Positions 7,033-15,077 are shown, counted from the first letter of the stretch. The stretch is DNA of 19,834 nucleotides from Acidobacteriota bacterium (GCA_030637805.1 DAOWFV010000047.1:1-19834), one strand, 5' to 3'. Translations and numbers: made by a program. Notes: a model not told the origin generated them from the letters alone.

Positions 7033-7647
7033 ATGATCGACCTCTACACCTGGTCCACACCCAACGGGCACAAGGCCCAGATCATGCTCGAGGAGACGGG
7101 GCTCGAGTACCGGTCGCACCCGGTGAACCTGCAGGAGGGGGAGCAGCATGCGCCCGAGTACCTGGCCATCAGCCCCGGCGGCAAGATCCCGGCCATCATC
7201 GACCACGACGGTCCCGGCGGCGAAGAGCTGCCGATCTTCGAGTCGGGGGCGATTCTCCTCTACCTGGCTGAGAAGAGTGGGCGCTTGCTGCCTGCCGATC
7301 CGAGGGGACGCTGGCAGGCGCTCGAGTGGCTGATGTTCCAGATGGGCGGGGTTGGGCCGATGCTGGGCCAGGCGGGCTACTTCCGCAACCGGGCGCCGGA
7401 GGCGATCCCCTCCGTCATCGAACGCTTCACCAGCGAGGCCGGCCACCTCTACGGCGTCGTCGACCGCCGGCTCGCCGACCGTGAGTTCTTGGCCGACGAC
7501 TACTCGATCGCGGACATCGCCTGCTTCCCCTGGCTGCGCGTTTTCGAACGCCTGGGCATCGACATCGGGGACTTCCCCGCGGTCAGCCGTTGGCTCGGGG
7601 CGATCGCCGCGCGACCGGCGGTCCAACGCGGTCTCGCGGTCCTCTGA
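7033..7647 (+). CDS. yfcG: Nu-class (YfcG-type) glutathione S-transferase / disulfide reductase
   Basis: A 204-residue protein with an N-terminal thioredoxin-like domain (about 1-85) and a helical C-terminal domain. The start MIDLYTWSTPNGHK carries Thr9 and Asn11, the residues that bind glutathione in E. coli YfcG in place of a catalytic Cys or Ser. ISPGGKIPAIIDHD, IFESGAILLYLAEKSG, QMGGVGPMLGQ and YSIADIACFPW complete the family pattern. Such enzymes reduce disulfides using two bound glutathiones. ATG 7033 is preceded by an AGGGGG-type site. The gene diverges from elbB, with an inverted heptad-repeat pair between them, and its stop is six bases from the stop of the gene on the other strand. 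The family subclass is secure; the physiological substrate is not. Confidence 0.92.
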   Translation: MIDLYTWSTPNGHKAQIMLEETGLEYRSHPVNLQEGEQHAPEYLAISPGGKIPAIIDHDGPGGEELPIFESGAILLYLAEKSGRLLPADPRGRWQALEWLMFQMGGVGPMLGQAGYFRNRAPEAIPSVIERFTSEAGHLYGVVDRRLADREFLADDYSIADIACFPWLRVFERLGIDIGDFPAVSRWLGAIAARPAVQRGLAVL

Positions 7648-7653
7648 ACCGGG

Positions 7654-8118
7654 CTACCACTTGGGGATGATGATCCTGGGCGGCGACTGACCCTCGGCCC
7701 AATATCGGTCCTTGCCGTCGTCGCAGAGGACCTGGTACTCGACCTCGATCTCCTGCTCGTTCTTCTCGGTGATCACGAGGGTCGCGCCGTTCGTGTCGGC
7801 CTTCAGCGCGGTCACCCGCGAGGACAGGGAAACCTGCTCGGAGCCCTGGGAGATCACCTTCCCCGCTACCGGGATAAACACCCACGCCGTTCCCTTGTCG
7901 GTCTTGAACGTTACCCGGCGAATGGTGCCCGCGGAGTTGTGGGGATCGGGTACTTTCTTGACCTTGATCCGTGGGATTTTCGGTTTGAGCCTGGAATCGA
8001 CCTTAATCGTGAGCTCCTCTACTTCCTGAAGAGCGGCGCTTCCACATCCCCATTGGGCGCTCAACGCGACGCTCGCCAGCACGAGCACAATGACTGCTCT
8101 CCTCCCGAATACGCTCAT
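7654..8118 (-). CDS. Small exported protein, possibly a lipoprotein, unknown function
   Basis: A 154-residue protein whose start ATG 8118 has GGAGG six bases upstream on this strand. Residues 6-22 are basic then hydrophobic (RRAVIVLVLASVALSA), followed by Cys25 in the context AQWGC. That is a plausible but non-standard lipobox, so it may be a lipoprotein or a cleaved secreted protein. The mature part is rich in alternating Val/Thr/Lys segments (IPRIKVKKV, TIRRVTFKT, ATLVITEKNEQEIEVEYQV), suggesting a small beta-sandwich, and ends PRIIIPKW. No family is recognised. It lies 63 bases downstream of the Ser/Thr kinase gene on the same strand, so it may be cotranscribed unless the weak terminator between them works. 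Confidence 0.75.
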   Translation of the reverse strand: MSVFGRRAVIVLVLASVALSAQWGCGSAALQEVEELTIKVDSRLKPKIPRIKVKKVPDPHNSAGTIRRVTFKTDKGTAWVFIPVAGKVISQGSEQVSLSSRVTALKADTNGATLVITEKNEQEIEVEYQVLCDDGKDRYWAEGQSPPRIIIPKW

Positions 8119-8150
8119 GTCTCCCTCCAATCTCGGACGTTCCGTTTCAC

Positions 8151-8177
8151 AAAAACGCGGGCAGACGCACCACCCGC
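8151..8177 (-). terminator. Weak intrinsic terminator-like hairpin after the kinase gene
   Basis: On the minus strand GCGGG and CCCGC form a 5-bp stem with an 11-base loop, followed by GTTTTTG. The stem is short and the loop large, so it could be inactive or only partly effective between the kinase and the small exported protein. Confidence 0.3.
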
Positions 8178-8181
8178 CAGA

Positions 8182-10794
8182 CTACTGTTTCGTTTCCTCG
8201 TCGGGATCCTCCTCGGTTGTTTCAGCCTGTGGTTCGCCGTACTTTTCGGCCAGCTTCACGAAGTGCGGGTCCTCGACCAGCGCGGCGAGGACCGGGTAGC
8301 TCTCGATCAAATCGAGGGGGAAGCCGGCCTCGAGGGCGCGCCCCAGCCATTCGACGGCCTGGTCACGCTCTCCGAGCTCCTCGTAAACGGAGGCGAGGTC
8401 GAACATTTGTTGGGGGTCCGTGATGTCGAGGCTGAGGATGCGGGCGAGAAGACCACGTGCAGCGGCCTCGTCGCCGAGCTGCACGCGGTATGAAGCGAGG
8501 TCGATCAGCAGCCTGACGTCGTTGGGCGTCACCTCGAGGCGCGCGGCGGCCAACCCCTCTGCACGTCGGTAGGCCGTGAGCGCACCCCCGAGATCGGGAG
8601 GTTCCTGTTGCCTCAGGACCTCGCCGAGGTTGTTCCACACCTGGTAATCGCTGTCATCCATCTCGAGGGCCTGCCGGTAGAGGCCGGCCGCTGGCTGGTA
8701 GTTGCCCTCCCAGTACTCGAGAGTGGCGAGGTTCGAGTAGGCCCAGTAGCCGGATCCGATCTCCACCGCCCTCTCGAGGTTTTCGCGTGCCGCCCCCAGG
8801 TCGCCGAGGTAGAGAGAGCAGCCTCCGAGCGAGGTATAGCCGATGCTCGAGTCCGGCAGCAGCTCGATCACGCGGCGGAAGTAGCCTGCGGCCAGCTCCC
8901 ACTCGCCGCGCTCGAAATACAGCCGGCCGATGTTCTGATGTGTGACCCATTCTATGGGCCCGGTCCGGACGGCCCGCTCCAGGGTCTCCTCCGCCTGCTC
9001 GGGATCGCCGGCCGCCTTGAAGGCGTCGGCGAGATACACGTAGGCGCGGATGTTCAGAGGGTCGAGGGCCAGGGTTCGCTGCAGGTGCTCGACGGCGGCC
9101 TGGTACGAGCCGGTGTCGAGGGCGAAGCGGCCCGCGGCGAAGTGGGCGGGAGGCAGATCGGGAGCGAGCTCGACCGCGCGCCGGGCGTAGCCCATCCCGT
9201 GCTCGAGCCAGATGGGATCCTCGCTGAGTTCGAATCGTTGCCCGCAGGCATCGGCCAGCTGAACCATCGCCTCGGCGTAATCGGGGTCGAGCTCGAGGGC
9301 CTGCCGGTAAAGGGTCATGGCCCGGGTGAGCTGGTCCTCGGAGGGTTCGGTAGTGGTGCGGCCGCGGGCCTCGAGGAAGAGACCGGCGGCCTCGGCGCTG
9401 CTCGTTCCCCCGGCCCGCATCGCCTGGCGTTCCACGGCGCCGAGCTCGAGGTCCAGCATATCCTCGATGGTGGCCACGACTCGGTCCTGGAGCACGAAGT
9501 CGGCGGTCTTTTCGCCGGTGATGGTCCGCGACCGCACCTGACGACGCTTGGCCGCGTCCACCAGCTGGACGGGGATGCGCACCAGGTCGCTCTCCTGAAG
9601 CACGCTTCCCGATACCACCAGGTCGACGCCGAAGATGTGGTGGGCCATTTCGGCGCTGCTGACTCTGCCGGCGCGCACCTCGCTCGCCGGCACGACCGAC
9701 AGCGACGAGCGAAACCGCCGCAGCTCGGCGAGCTTGGCGGTGACTGTGTCGAGGAGCCCGATACACATCAGCTGGGACTCCGTATCGACCGCCGGACAGT
9801 TGAAGGGCAGGACCAGCAGGTGGCGTTGTTGCGGGCGGTCGAGGATCGGGTAGAACACCGCCGCCAGAACGACCGCGGCCACGGCCGCCGCGATGGGCAG
9901 CACGCGGTGGGTGACGAGCCGCCGCCGGCGTACGGACGCCAAGGACGGCAGGGTCTGGGTGACGATTTCTGCGGCCGAAGCGGCGCCTCCAAACCGACCC
10001 AGGTCGGCGAGCAGCTCGCCGGCATTCTGGTAGCGTTTCTCGGGATTTCGCTTGAGGCAGCGGCGGAGGATGCGAAGGACCTCCGCCGGGACGTCGGACC
10101 GCAAGGTGTCCACCGGTGTGGGATCGGTGGTGGTTATGGCGAGGAGCACTGCCCGCTCGTGGTCAGCGGCAAAAGCCCGGCGGCCGGTGAGCATCTCGTA
10201 GAGCACGACCCCCAGGGCCCAGAGGTCGCTGCGCCCATCCACATCCTCGCCCTTGGCCTGCTCCGGCGACATGTAGGCCGGGGTACCCATCACCGCTCCG
10301 TCACGGGTGACCGCAGCCTCGCCGGCCAGCTTGGCGAGACCGAAGTCCACTACCTTGACCTGGTCCTGGTCGGTGATCAGGATGTTGGCCGGCTTGACGT
10401 CACGATGGACGACACCGTGCTGGTGGGCGGCCTGGAGCGCCTCGGCGATCTGGATGGCGAAGGCCAGCGCCTCGTCGGTCGGCAGCGGTCCCCTGCGGAT
10501 GCGTTGTTTGAGGGTTTCGCCGGGACAGTAGGTCATGGCGATGAAGAGCTGGCCCTCGGGAGTCTCATCAATCTCATAGATGGTGCAGATGTGGGGGTGG
10601 TCGAGGGCCGAGCTGGCGCGCGCCTCACGGGTGAAGCGTTCCCTCAGCTCCTGGTCGCTGCTCCACTCGATGGGCAGGAACTTGAGGGCCACCTGCCGAT
10701 CGAGGCGGGTGTCATCGGCGAGGTACACGACGCCCATCCCGCCGCCGCCCAGGCGCTCGAGAATGCGGTAGTGGGATACCGTCCCGCCGATCAT
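8182..10794 (-). CDS. Membrane Ser/Thr protein kinase with TPR sensor/scaffold region
   Basis: An 870-residue protein. A complete Hanks-type kinase domain covers about 10-270: glycine loop LGGGGMGVVYL (15-25), VALKFL with Lys38, catalytic HRDVKPANIL (130-139), DFGLAK (150-155), GTPAYMSPEQ (170-179) and DLWALGVVLYEMLTG. One membrane helix lies at about 298-318. It is followed by a domain starting LLVLPFNCP, with FGVDLVVSGSV further on, resembling the FlgO/TolB-N-like module seen in such receptors. Six or more TPRs span about 470-830 (for example ALELDPDYAEAMVQLADA). The tail is Glu-rich. ATG 10794 is chosen because GGAGGAGGG directly precedes it; a GTG at 10815 would add seven residues. This architecture is common in Acidobacteriota, where it phosphorylates unidentified targets. 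The small exported protein downstream is a possible partner. Confidence 0.9.
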   Translation of the reverse strand: MIGGTVSHYRILERLGGGGMGVVYLADDTRLDRQVALKFLPIEWSSDQELRERFTREARASSALDHPHICTIYEIDETPEGQLFIAMTYCPGETLKQRIRRGPLPTDEALAFAIQIAEALQAAHQHGVVHRDVKPANILITDQDQVKVVDFGLAKLAGEAAVTRDGAVMGTPAYMSPEQAKGEDVDGRSDLWALGVVLYEMLTGRRAFAADHERAVLLAITTTDPTPVDTLRSDVPAEVLRILRRCLKRNPEKRYQNAGELLADLGRFGGAASAAEIVTQTLPSLASVRRRRLVTHRVLPIAAAVAAVVLAAVFYPILDRPQQRHLLVLPFNCPAVDTESQLMCIGLLDTVTAKLAELRRFRSSLSVVPASEVRAGRVSSAEMAHHIFGVDLVVSGSVLQESDLVRIPVQLVDAAKRRQVRSRTITGEKTADFVLQDRVVATIEDMLDLELGAVERQAMRAGGTSSAEAAGLFLEARGRTTTEPSEDQLTRAMTLYRQALELDPDYAEAMVQLADACGQRFELSEDPIWLEHGMGYARRAVELAPDLPPAHFAAGRFALDTGSYQAAVEHLQRTLALDPLNIRAYVYLADAFKAAGDPEQAEETLERAVRTGPIEWVTHQNIGRLYFERGEWELAAGYFRRVIELLPDSSIGYTSLGGCSLYLGDLGAARENLERAVEIGSGYWAYSNLATLEYWEGNYQPAAGLYRQALEMDDSDYQVWNNLGEVLRQQEPPDLGGALTAYRRAEGLAAARLEVTPNDVRLLIDLASYRVQLGDEAAARGLLARILSLDITDPQQMFDLASVYEELGERDQAVEWLGRALEAGFPLDLIESYPVLAALVEDPHFVKLAEKYGEPQAETTEEDPDEETKQ

Positions 10795-11163
10795 CCCTCC
10801 TCCAATTTCGGCCACCGCCCCCCGATGGGACCGGCTTCAAGAACATGGGGAGGGGGTCGTCCGGGTCCCGCGGGGTAATCGCCACGACTCAGCGCACCTC
10901 GAAGCGCCTCATGCGAGGCCCGCCCTCCTGCCTTGCTCGTTTTTCGCCTCCACAGTGTACACCAAGGGTGGGTCTATTTTCGGGGGAAACCGCCGGACGG
11001 GCCCGAACCGGCACCTCAGAGAAGCGAAGGGACGGCGTCAGACCGTCCCGGTCGAGGTCGCCGGGGTGAACTGAACTGGTGCTGGGGCGATTTTCCCTCA
11101 GCGCCGGCCGGGCCCGCTCGAACGGTCGGTGGTGGGACGGCGGAAGGGGGCCGAGGGTTGACT
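10795..11163. other. Gene-free region with a direct repeat and a hairpin
   Basis: No gene is supported here. Two G/C-rich segments, 10967-11010 and 11079-11126, resemble each other as direct repeats (both contain a GATTTT- or TATTTT-like start and a CCGG-ACGGGCCCG-type core). Between them GGGACGG (11029-11035) and CCGTCCC (11043-11049) form a perfect 7-bp stem with a 7-base loop. The kinase promoter must lie here but no convincing boxes were seen. The last bases adjoin palindromic element copy B. Confidence 0.5.
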
Positions 11164-11165
11164 TA

Positions 11166-11343
11166 ACCCGCACTATTCATGAGGTCTCTACTGCGGCCGA
11201 CGATGCAACGTCCCCCGCGGTGTTTTCTCGCCTCGGGGTGCTCGACGTACCGTCGAGTACGCCTCCGCTCCCCTCGGGTCGAAAACCCCGCTGGGCAAGT
11301 CACCTCGCCGCCCTCGCTACGACACCTCATGAATAATGCGGGT
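11166..11343 (-). repeat. Palindromic TA-flanked element, copy B (178 bp, inverted relative to A and C)
   Basis: It is flanked by TA on both sides (11164-11165 and 11344-11345). The inverted ends are ACCCGCACTATTCATGAGG and CCTCATGAATAATGCGGGT, with one mismatch. The interior matches the reverse complement of copies A and C: GGTGTTTTCTCGCCTCGGGG, the apical stem GTGCTCGAC / GTCGAGTAC with loop GTACC, then CCCCTCGGGTCGAAAAC and CCTCGCCGCCCTCG. Its ends carry ATTCATGAGG where A and C have ATATCTCACC, so it is a subfamily. Confidence 0.88.
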
Positions 11344-11366
11344 TAGCGGTGTACTCTTCGTGGCGA

Positions 11367-12566
11367 ATGACCCGGGAGTTCTTCATCAACGCCGATTTCG
11401 ACCTCAGCCTGCGCTCCGGCCGCGACCCCTCGGCCCAGGACGCCCGGGGCAGGCAGGCTGCGGAGCTGCCCATCCACCTCCTGCTCCTCGGATTTGGGGG
11501 GGACTCGGTGATCGTGCCGGAGGTTCCCCCCGAGGAATTTCTTACCTATCTGGAGCGCGTAGGCCTGGGGCGGCCCGCCGTGAGTGTCCAGCCCTCGATT
11601 CGCCATCACTCCCGTTTCAGCCCTTTCGGTTGGAACAGAGAAGCTGATCGCCTCAACCGGTCCTACCGGGAGCCCGCCCCCCACCCGCCGCTCGAGGTGG
11701 TGCGCCGGGTGAACGGACGACGCTTCGCCGCCGCCATCGAACGAGAGTGCTTCGACGACGACTCCCTGCTCGGCGAGTTCACCACCGTGGAGGCTCTCGA
11801 GTCATGCCTCGGCGCGAGGCCGTCCGATGAGAAGGGGTGGATCCTCAAGGCGGAGCACGGCAACGCGGGCCTCGGAAACAGGCGCCTGCGTTCACGCCGC
11901 CTGACGCCGGAGGATCGCGAGGTGACCCGCCGGTTGTTGGTCGAGGATGATTGCGTGCTTCTCGAGCCCTGGCGAAGGCGGCTTCTCGACCTCGCTGCGA
12001 TCTTCGACGTGGATGAGACGGGGGAGGTGCGGGGATTCGATCTGCACCGGGTGGTGAACACCGCCGACGGAGCGTTCATCGGCGCCGTCTTCGAAAAGAA
12101 ACCGCCCGCCCTGGAAAGGTGGCGGCCGATCATGCGCCGGGCATCGGGCGAAGTCGCCGGACGTCTTGCCGACGCCGGTTACTTCGGACCCGTCTGTCTC
12201 GACGCCTTTGTTTGGGACGACGGGGGGGAACACCGTCTGCGGCCGCTGGTCGATCTCAACGCGCGACTGCACGTCTCGACCTCTGCACTGCGACTGTGGC
12301 GCTCCTGGGGCGGTGACACGGTGGTTTATTGGCGCCTCTTCTCGACCCGCAAGCTGCGCCTGCCGGGTCGCTACGAAGAACTCGAGGCGGCCCTCGGCGC
12401 GGACGCCTTCGACCCCGGAACCCGTTGTGGAGTTCTCCTCACCTCACCCCTTCGGCTCGGCGAAAGGGAGCGACCGCCAGGACGGTTCGGGGTGCTGCTC
12501 GCAGGAAGGAGCCTCTTCGAAGTCGAGGCCATGGATCGCCGCCTGAGGGGAAGATTCGAGCGATGA
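11367..12566 (+). CDS. Uncharacterised ATP-grasp-like protein upstream of miaA
   Basis: A 399-residue protein starting MTREFFINADFDLSLRSG. An ATP-grasp-like pattern is visible: GWILKAEHGNAGLGNR (157-171; Lys161 and a glycine loop), the hinge-like VLLEPWRRR (197-205, Glu200), GYFGPVCLDAFVW (271-283, Asp279) and LVDLNARLHVS (294-304, Asn298) as candidate metal ligands. ATP-grasp enzymes join a carboxylate to an amine or thiol; substrate and product cannot be inferred. The C-terminal ~75 residues look like an add-on. ATG 11367 lacks a clear ribosome site; an in-frame GTG at 11349 also lacks one and is only six bases past repeat copy B, so the leader of this gene lies in or against the element. 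Its stop overlaps the miaA start as ATGA. The fold assignment is by motif only. Confidence 0.72.
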   Translation: MTREFFINADFDLSLRSGRDPSAQDARGRQAAELPIHLLLLGFGGDSVIVPEVPPEEFLTYLERVGLGRPAVSVQPSIRHHSRFSPFGWNREADRLNRSYREPAPHPPLEVVRRVNGRRFAAAIERECFDDDSLLGEFTTVEALESCLGARPSDEKGWILKAEHGNAGLGNRRLRSRRLTPEDREVTRRLLVEDDCVLLEPWRRRLLDLAAIFDVDETGEVRGFDLHRVVNTADGAFIGAVFEKKPPALERWRPIMRRASGEVAGRLADAGYFGPVCLDAFVWDDGGEHRLRPLVDLNARLHVSTSALRLWRSWGGDTVVYWRLFSTRKLRLPGRYEELEAALGADAFDPGTRCGVLLTSPLRLGERERPPGRFGVLLAGRSLFEVEAMDRRLRGRFER

Positions 12567-13492
12567 GCGTGCGCGTTGCGGTCATCGTCGGGCCGACGGC
12601 CAGCGGCAAAACCCACCTCGGGGTCGAGGTGGCCCACGCGCTGGGCTCGGAGATCCTGTCCGCCGACTCGCGACAGGTTTACCGTGGACTCGACATCGGC
12701 ACCGGAAAGGACCTCGACGAGTACGCCCGGGTCGATCCGCCGGTGCCCTGCCACTTGATCGACCTGGTCGACCCGGAGGAGATTTACACCCTCTTCCGCT
12801 ACCAGCGGGACTGCTACAACGTGTTCTCCACCAAGACGCGCGAGGGCCGGTTCAGCGGCGGGGGGGTGCCCCTGATCATGGTTGGGGGGAGCGGCCTCTA
12901 CGTCGAGGCGGTGGTGCGCGATTTCCGGATTGCCGATGTCCCGGAGAACGCCCCGCTGCGGGGGCGCCTCGAGGGCCGCACGCACGAGGAGCTTGCAGAG
13001 TTACTTGATCGGGAGGCGCCCGATCTGAAAGCCCGCACCGACCTTTCCAGCCGCCGGCGCCTGATCCGTGCGCTCGAGATCGCAGCCCACGGGCGCACCG
13101 CCCCTCTTCGATTCAGCGAGCAACCGGATTTCGACCGCCGCTTCACCGTCTTCGCTGTGCGGATCGGGCGGGCGGAGCTGCGCAGGCGGATCGGGGTCCG
13201 GTTGCGCAGCCGACTCGAGGGGGGAATGGTCGAGGAGGTGCAGGGCCTGCTCGATCGCGGCCTGCCCCCGCGCCGGCTCGAGGAGCTCGGTCTCGAGTAT
13301 CGCGAGATCGCAGCCTACTTGGATGGGGCGAAATCCTACGAAACCATGACCGCCGACCTCGAAGCGGCGATCGGTCGCTTTGCCAAGCGCCAGCAGACCT
13401 GGTTTCGCGGGATGGAGCGGCGTGGGGTGTCGATCCAGTGGATCGATTCCAATGACGTGGAAACGGTGGTCGCTCAGTTCTGCGATCCGTAA
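12563..13492 (+). CDS. miaA: MiaA, tRNA dimethylallyltransferase
   Basis: A 309-residue protein that transfers a dimethylallyl group from DMAPP to N6 of adenine 37 in tRNAs reading UNN codons. It shows the P-loop GPTASGKT (10-17), the DSRQ motif in SADSRQVYRGLDIGTGK (33-49), VGGSGLYVEAV, RRRLIRALEI, LGLEYREIAAYLDG and the C-terminal FAKRQQTWFRGM. It is close to the usual 300-315 residues. Some segments, such as YTLFRYQRDCYNVF where many MiaAs have a YSVADF-type sequence, mark it as a divergent subtype, but the catalytic motifs are present. It begins four bases inside the preceding ATP-grasp gene, implying coupled translation. With trmO about 8 kb upstream, the window carries two position-37 tRNA modification enzymes. 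Confidence 0.92.
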   Translation: MSVRVAVIVGPTASGKTHLGVEVAHALGSEILSADSRQVYRGLDIGTGKDLDEYARVDPPVPCHLIDLVDPEEIYTLFRYQRDCYNVFSTKTREGRFSGGGVPLIMVGGSGLYVEAVVRDFRIADVPENAPLRGRLEGRTHEELAELLDREAPDLKARTDLSSRRRLIRALEIAAHGRTAPLRFSEQPDFDRRFTVFAVRIGRAELRRRIGVRLRSRLEGGMVEEVQGLLDRGLPPRRLEELGLEYREIAAYLDGAKSYETMTADLEAAIGRFAKRQQTWFRGMERRGVSIQWIDSNDVETVVAQFCDP

Positions 13493-13559
13493 GGGTCCTT
13501 CTTGTGGCGTCGAGGCGCGACGAGCCATATCTTGAGAGTTGAGGAATCGGAGGTGGGAT

Positions 13560-14282
13560 ATGGGGGCCAAATCTCCGGAAGAGCGGCAGCGGGGCGGCGT
13601 GGCGGCCGAGCCGGCAGAGTTCCGAATGCGCTTCCAGGAGCTGCTCCAACGTGCCGCCGCCCAGGCAGAGGTGGCGGAGGAGCCCGTCCCGGGGCCTTAT
13701 CTTACGGTCTCGCGCGAGGCCAGTTCAGGCGGCGCCGAGGTAGCCCAGCGGGTGGGGCAGCTGCTCGAATGGACCGTTCTCGACCGCGAGCTGGTGCAGG
13801 ACCTGGCAGAGCGGCTTGAGCTCGAGCCGGGGCTTCTCGAACTCATGGACGAGACCCGGGTCAACTGGTTCTCCGAAACCCTTCTCAACCTCTTCAACTC
13901 GCGCCTGGTGCTCCAGGACTCGTTCGTCTCGATGCTCACCCGGGGCATGGCGCTGGCGGCCTTCGAGGGGCGGGTCGTCATCGTCGGGCGGGCCGGCAAC
14001 CTCGTGCTTCCCCCGGAGGGAGGGTTGCGGGTCAGGGTGGTGGCGCCCCGTAGGTTGCGCCTCGCGGCTCTGGCGGAGCGAGAGAGTCTCGACGAACGCG
14101 TCGCGGGTCGCCGCCTCGACGAGCTCGATGCGAGGCGCGTAAATTTCGTTCGGCGGCAATTTCACTGCGACCCGTCCGATCCGCGAAACTACGACATGGT
14201 GATCGACGTCGCCCGCTTCGGGATCGGTGGCGCCGCGGACCTCATCTGTCGCGCTCTCGAGCTCCGCGGGCTGATTGGGTGA
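13560..14282 (+). CDS. Cytidylate-kinase-like family protein
   Basis: A 240-residue protein of the Cytidylate_kin2-type family. A variable ~45-residue N-terminal extension precedes the P-loop-like motif YLTVSREASSGGAEVAQRV, then VLDRELVQDLAERL, GRVVIVGRAGNLVLP and VNFVRRQFHCDPSDPRNYDMVIDVARF, which resembles the lid and D-x-S parts of cytidylate kinases. True CMK activity is not established for this family. ATG 13560 has GGAGG six bases upstream; an in-frame start at 13539 is less likely. It follows miaA by 67 bases on the same strand and may share its transcript. No separate promoter was recognised. Confidence 0.82.
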   Translation: MGAKSPEERQRGGVAAEPAEFRMRFQELLQRAAAQAEVAEEPVPGPYLTVSREASSGGAEVAQRVGQLLEWTVLDRELVQDLAERLELEPGLLELMDETRVNWFSETLLNLFNSRLVLQDSFVSMLTRGMALAAFEGRVVIVGRAGNLVLPPEGGLRVRVVAPRRLRLAALAERESLDERVAGRRLDELDARRVNFVRRQFHCDPSDPRNYDMVIDVARFGIGGAADLICRALELRGLIG

Positions 14283-14307
14283 CGACCGATCCGCTCATTG
14301 TATGTCT

Positions 14308-14697
14308 TTAGTTGATCGCCAGGGGCTCGGTGAGGGTGAAGGGGGCGATCTCGGCATGAAAACTGGCGCCGCCCTCGGTGACCATCTCATAGCTGCCCTC
14401 CATCGTTCCGAAAGGGGTGGGCAGGGGGCAGAAGGAGGTGTACTCGAAGGACTCGCCGGGCGCCAGAAGCGGTTGCTTCCCGACGACCCCCGGACCACGC
14501 ACCTCCTCCACCTGCCCGAGGGCGTCGGTGATGATCCAGTGCCGGTTGAGGAGCTTTACGGATTCGTGCCCGTGATTGGCGATGCGGATGCGGTAGGAGA
14601 AGAACCAACGGCCCTCCGCCGGCTGCGAGCGCTCCGGGATGAAGCTTGCCTGCACGCTGACCACCACGTCTTGGGTTGTAGCTTCCGAGCTCTCCAT
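14308..14697 (-). CDS. apaG: ApaG-family protein
   Basis: A 129-residue fibronectin-III-like protein. The defining pattern is intact: VSVQASFIPERS, WFFSYRIRIANHG, LLNRHWIITDALG, VRGPGVVGKQPLLAPGESF and the C-terminal TPFGTMEGSYEMV. ApaG is widespread, with reported links to divalent cation homeostasis, but its biochemical role is not settled. ATG 14697 has GGAGG six bases upstream on this strand; an upstream in-frame ATG at 14733 would add 12 unconserved residues. The gene converges with the cytidylate-kinase-like gene (25-base gap) and is divergent from the sigma-factor gene, with element copy C in between. No ApaH partner is present in this window. Confidence 0.93.
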   Translation of the reverse strand: MESSEATTQDVVVSVQASFIPERSQPAEGRWFFSYRIRIANHGHESVKLLNRHWIITDALGQVEEVRGPGVVGKQPLLAPGESFEYTSFCPLPTPFGTMEGSYEMVTEGGASFHAEIAPFTLTEPLAIN

Positions 14698-14868
14698 TCG
14701 ACACCTCCGCTCGTGTCCGCTCCCAGGCGGCAACCCCTCGGCGGGGCCGGAGATTCCCTCGTGGACGCCGGACCGCCGAGAATCCCGGAATCAGGACGTC
14801 GGCGACCGGTTTCAACCATCCTGTGGGCTCCGGCATCTCAGAGGATGTGGAAACGGTGGCGACTCTTT

Positions 14869-15046
14869 GCCCGCATATCTCACCTGGTTTCGTCCCGAGG
14901 GCGGCGAGGTGCGGTACCCAGCGGCGTTTTCGATCCGAGGGGCGCGGAGGCGTACTCGACAGTACGTCGAGTACCCCGAGGCGAGAAAACATCGCTGGGT
15001 GCAGTGCATCGCCGGTCGCAGCAGAAAGCAGGTGAGATATGCGGGC
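14869..15046 (+). repeat. Palindromic TA-flanked element, copy C (178 bp)
   Basis: It has the same orientation as copy A. The ends are GCCCGCATATCTCACC and GGTGAGATATGCGGGC, with TA on the right (15047-15048) and TT on the left. The apical stem is perfect here: GTACTCGAC (14952-14960), loop AGTAC, GTCGAGTAC (14966-14974). An ATG in its right end (15039) is in frame with the sigma factor but is probably not the real start. Confidence 0.9.
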
Positions 15047-15077
15047 TAGTGTGGATCGGGCGCGGGCAGGTGCGGCC

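Noticed and set aside
6751..7626. N-terminal extension of the elbB frame to 511 residues
   Set aside because: It would run antisense through the glutathione transferase gene and the heptad arrays. ATG 6750 has a strong ribosome site and matches ElbB length.
8608..10878. 756-codon plus-strand open frame opposite the kinase gene
   Set aside because: It mirrors the kinase frame, as expected in high-GC DNA, and has no recognisable domain. The kinase motifs are complete on the other strand.
15039..15077. Upstream ATG as sigma-factor start
   Set aside because: It lies inside the terminal repeat of copy C and adds 13 unconserved residues. ATG 15078 is the more credible start.
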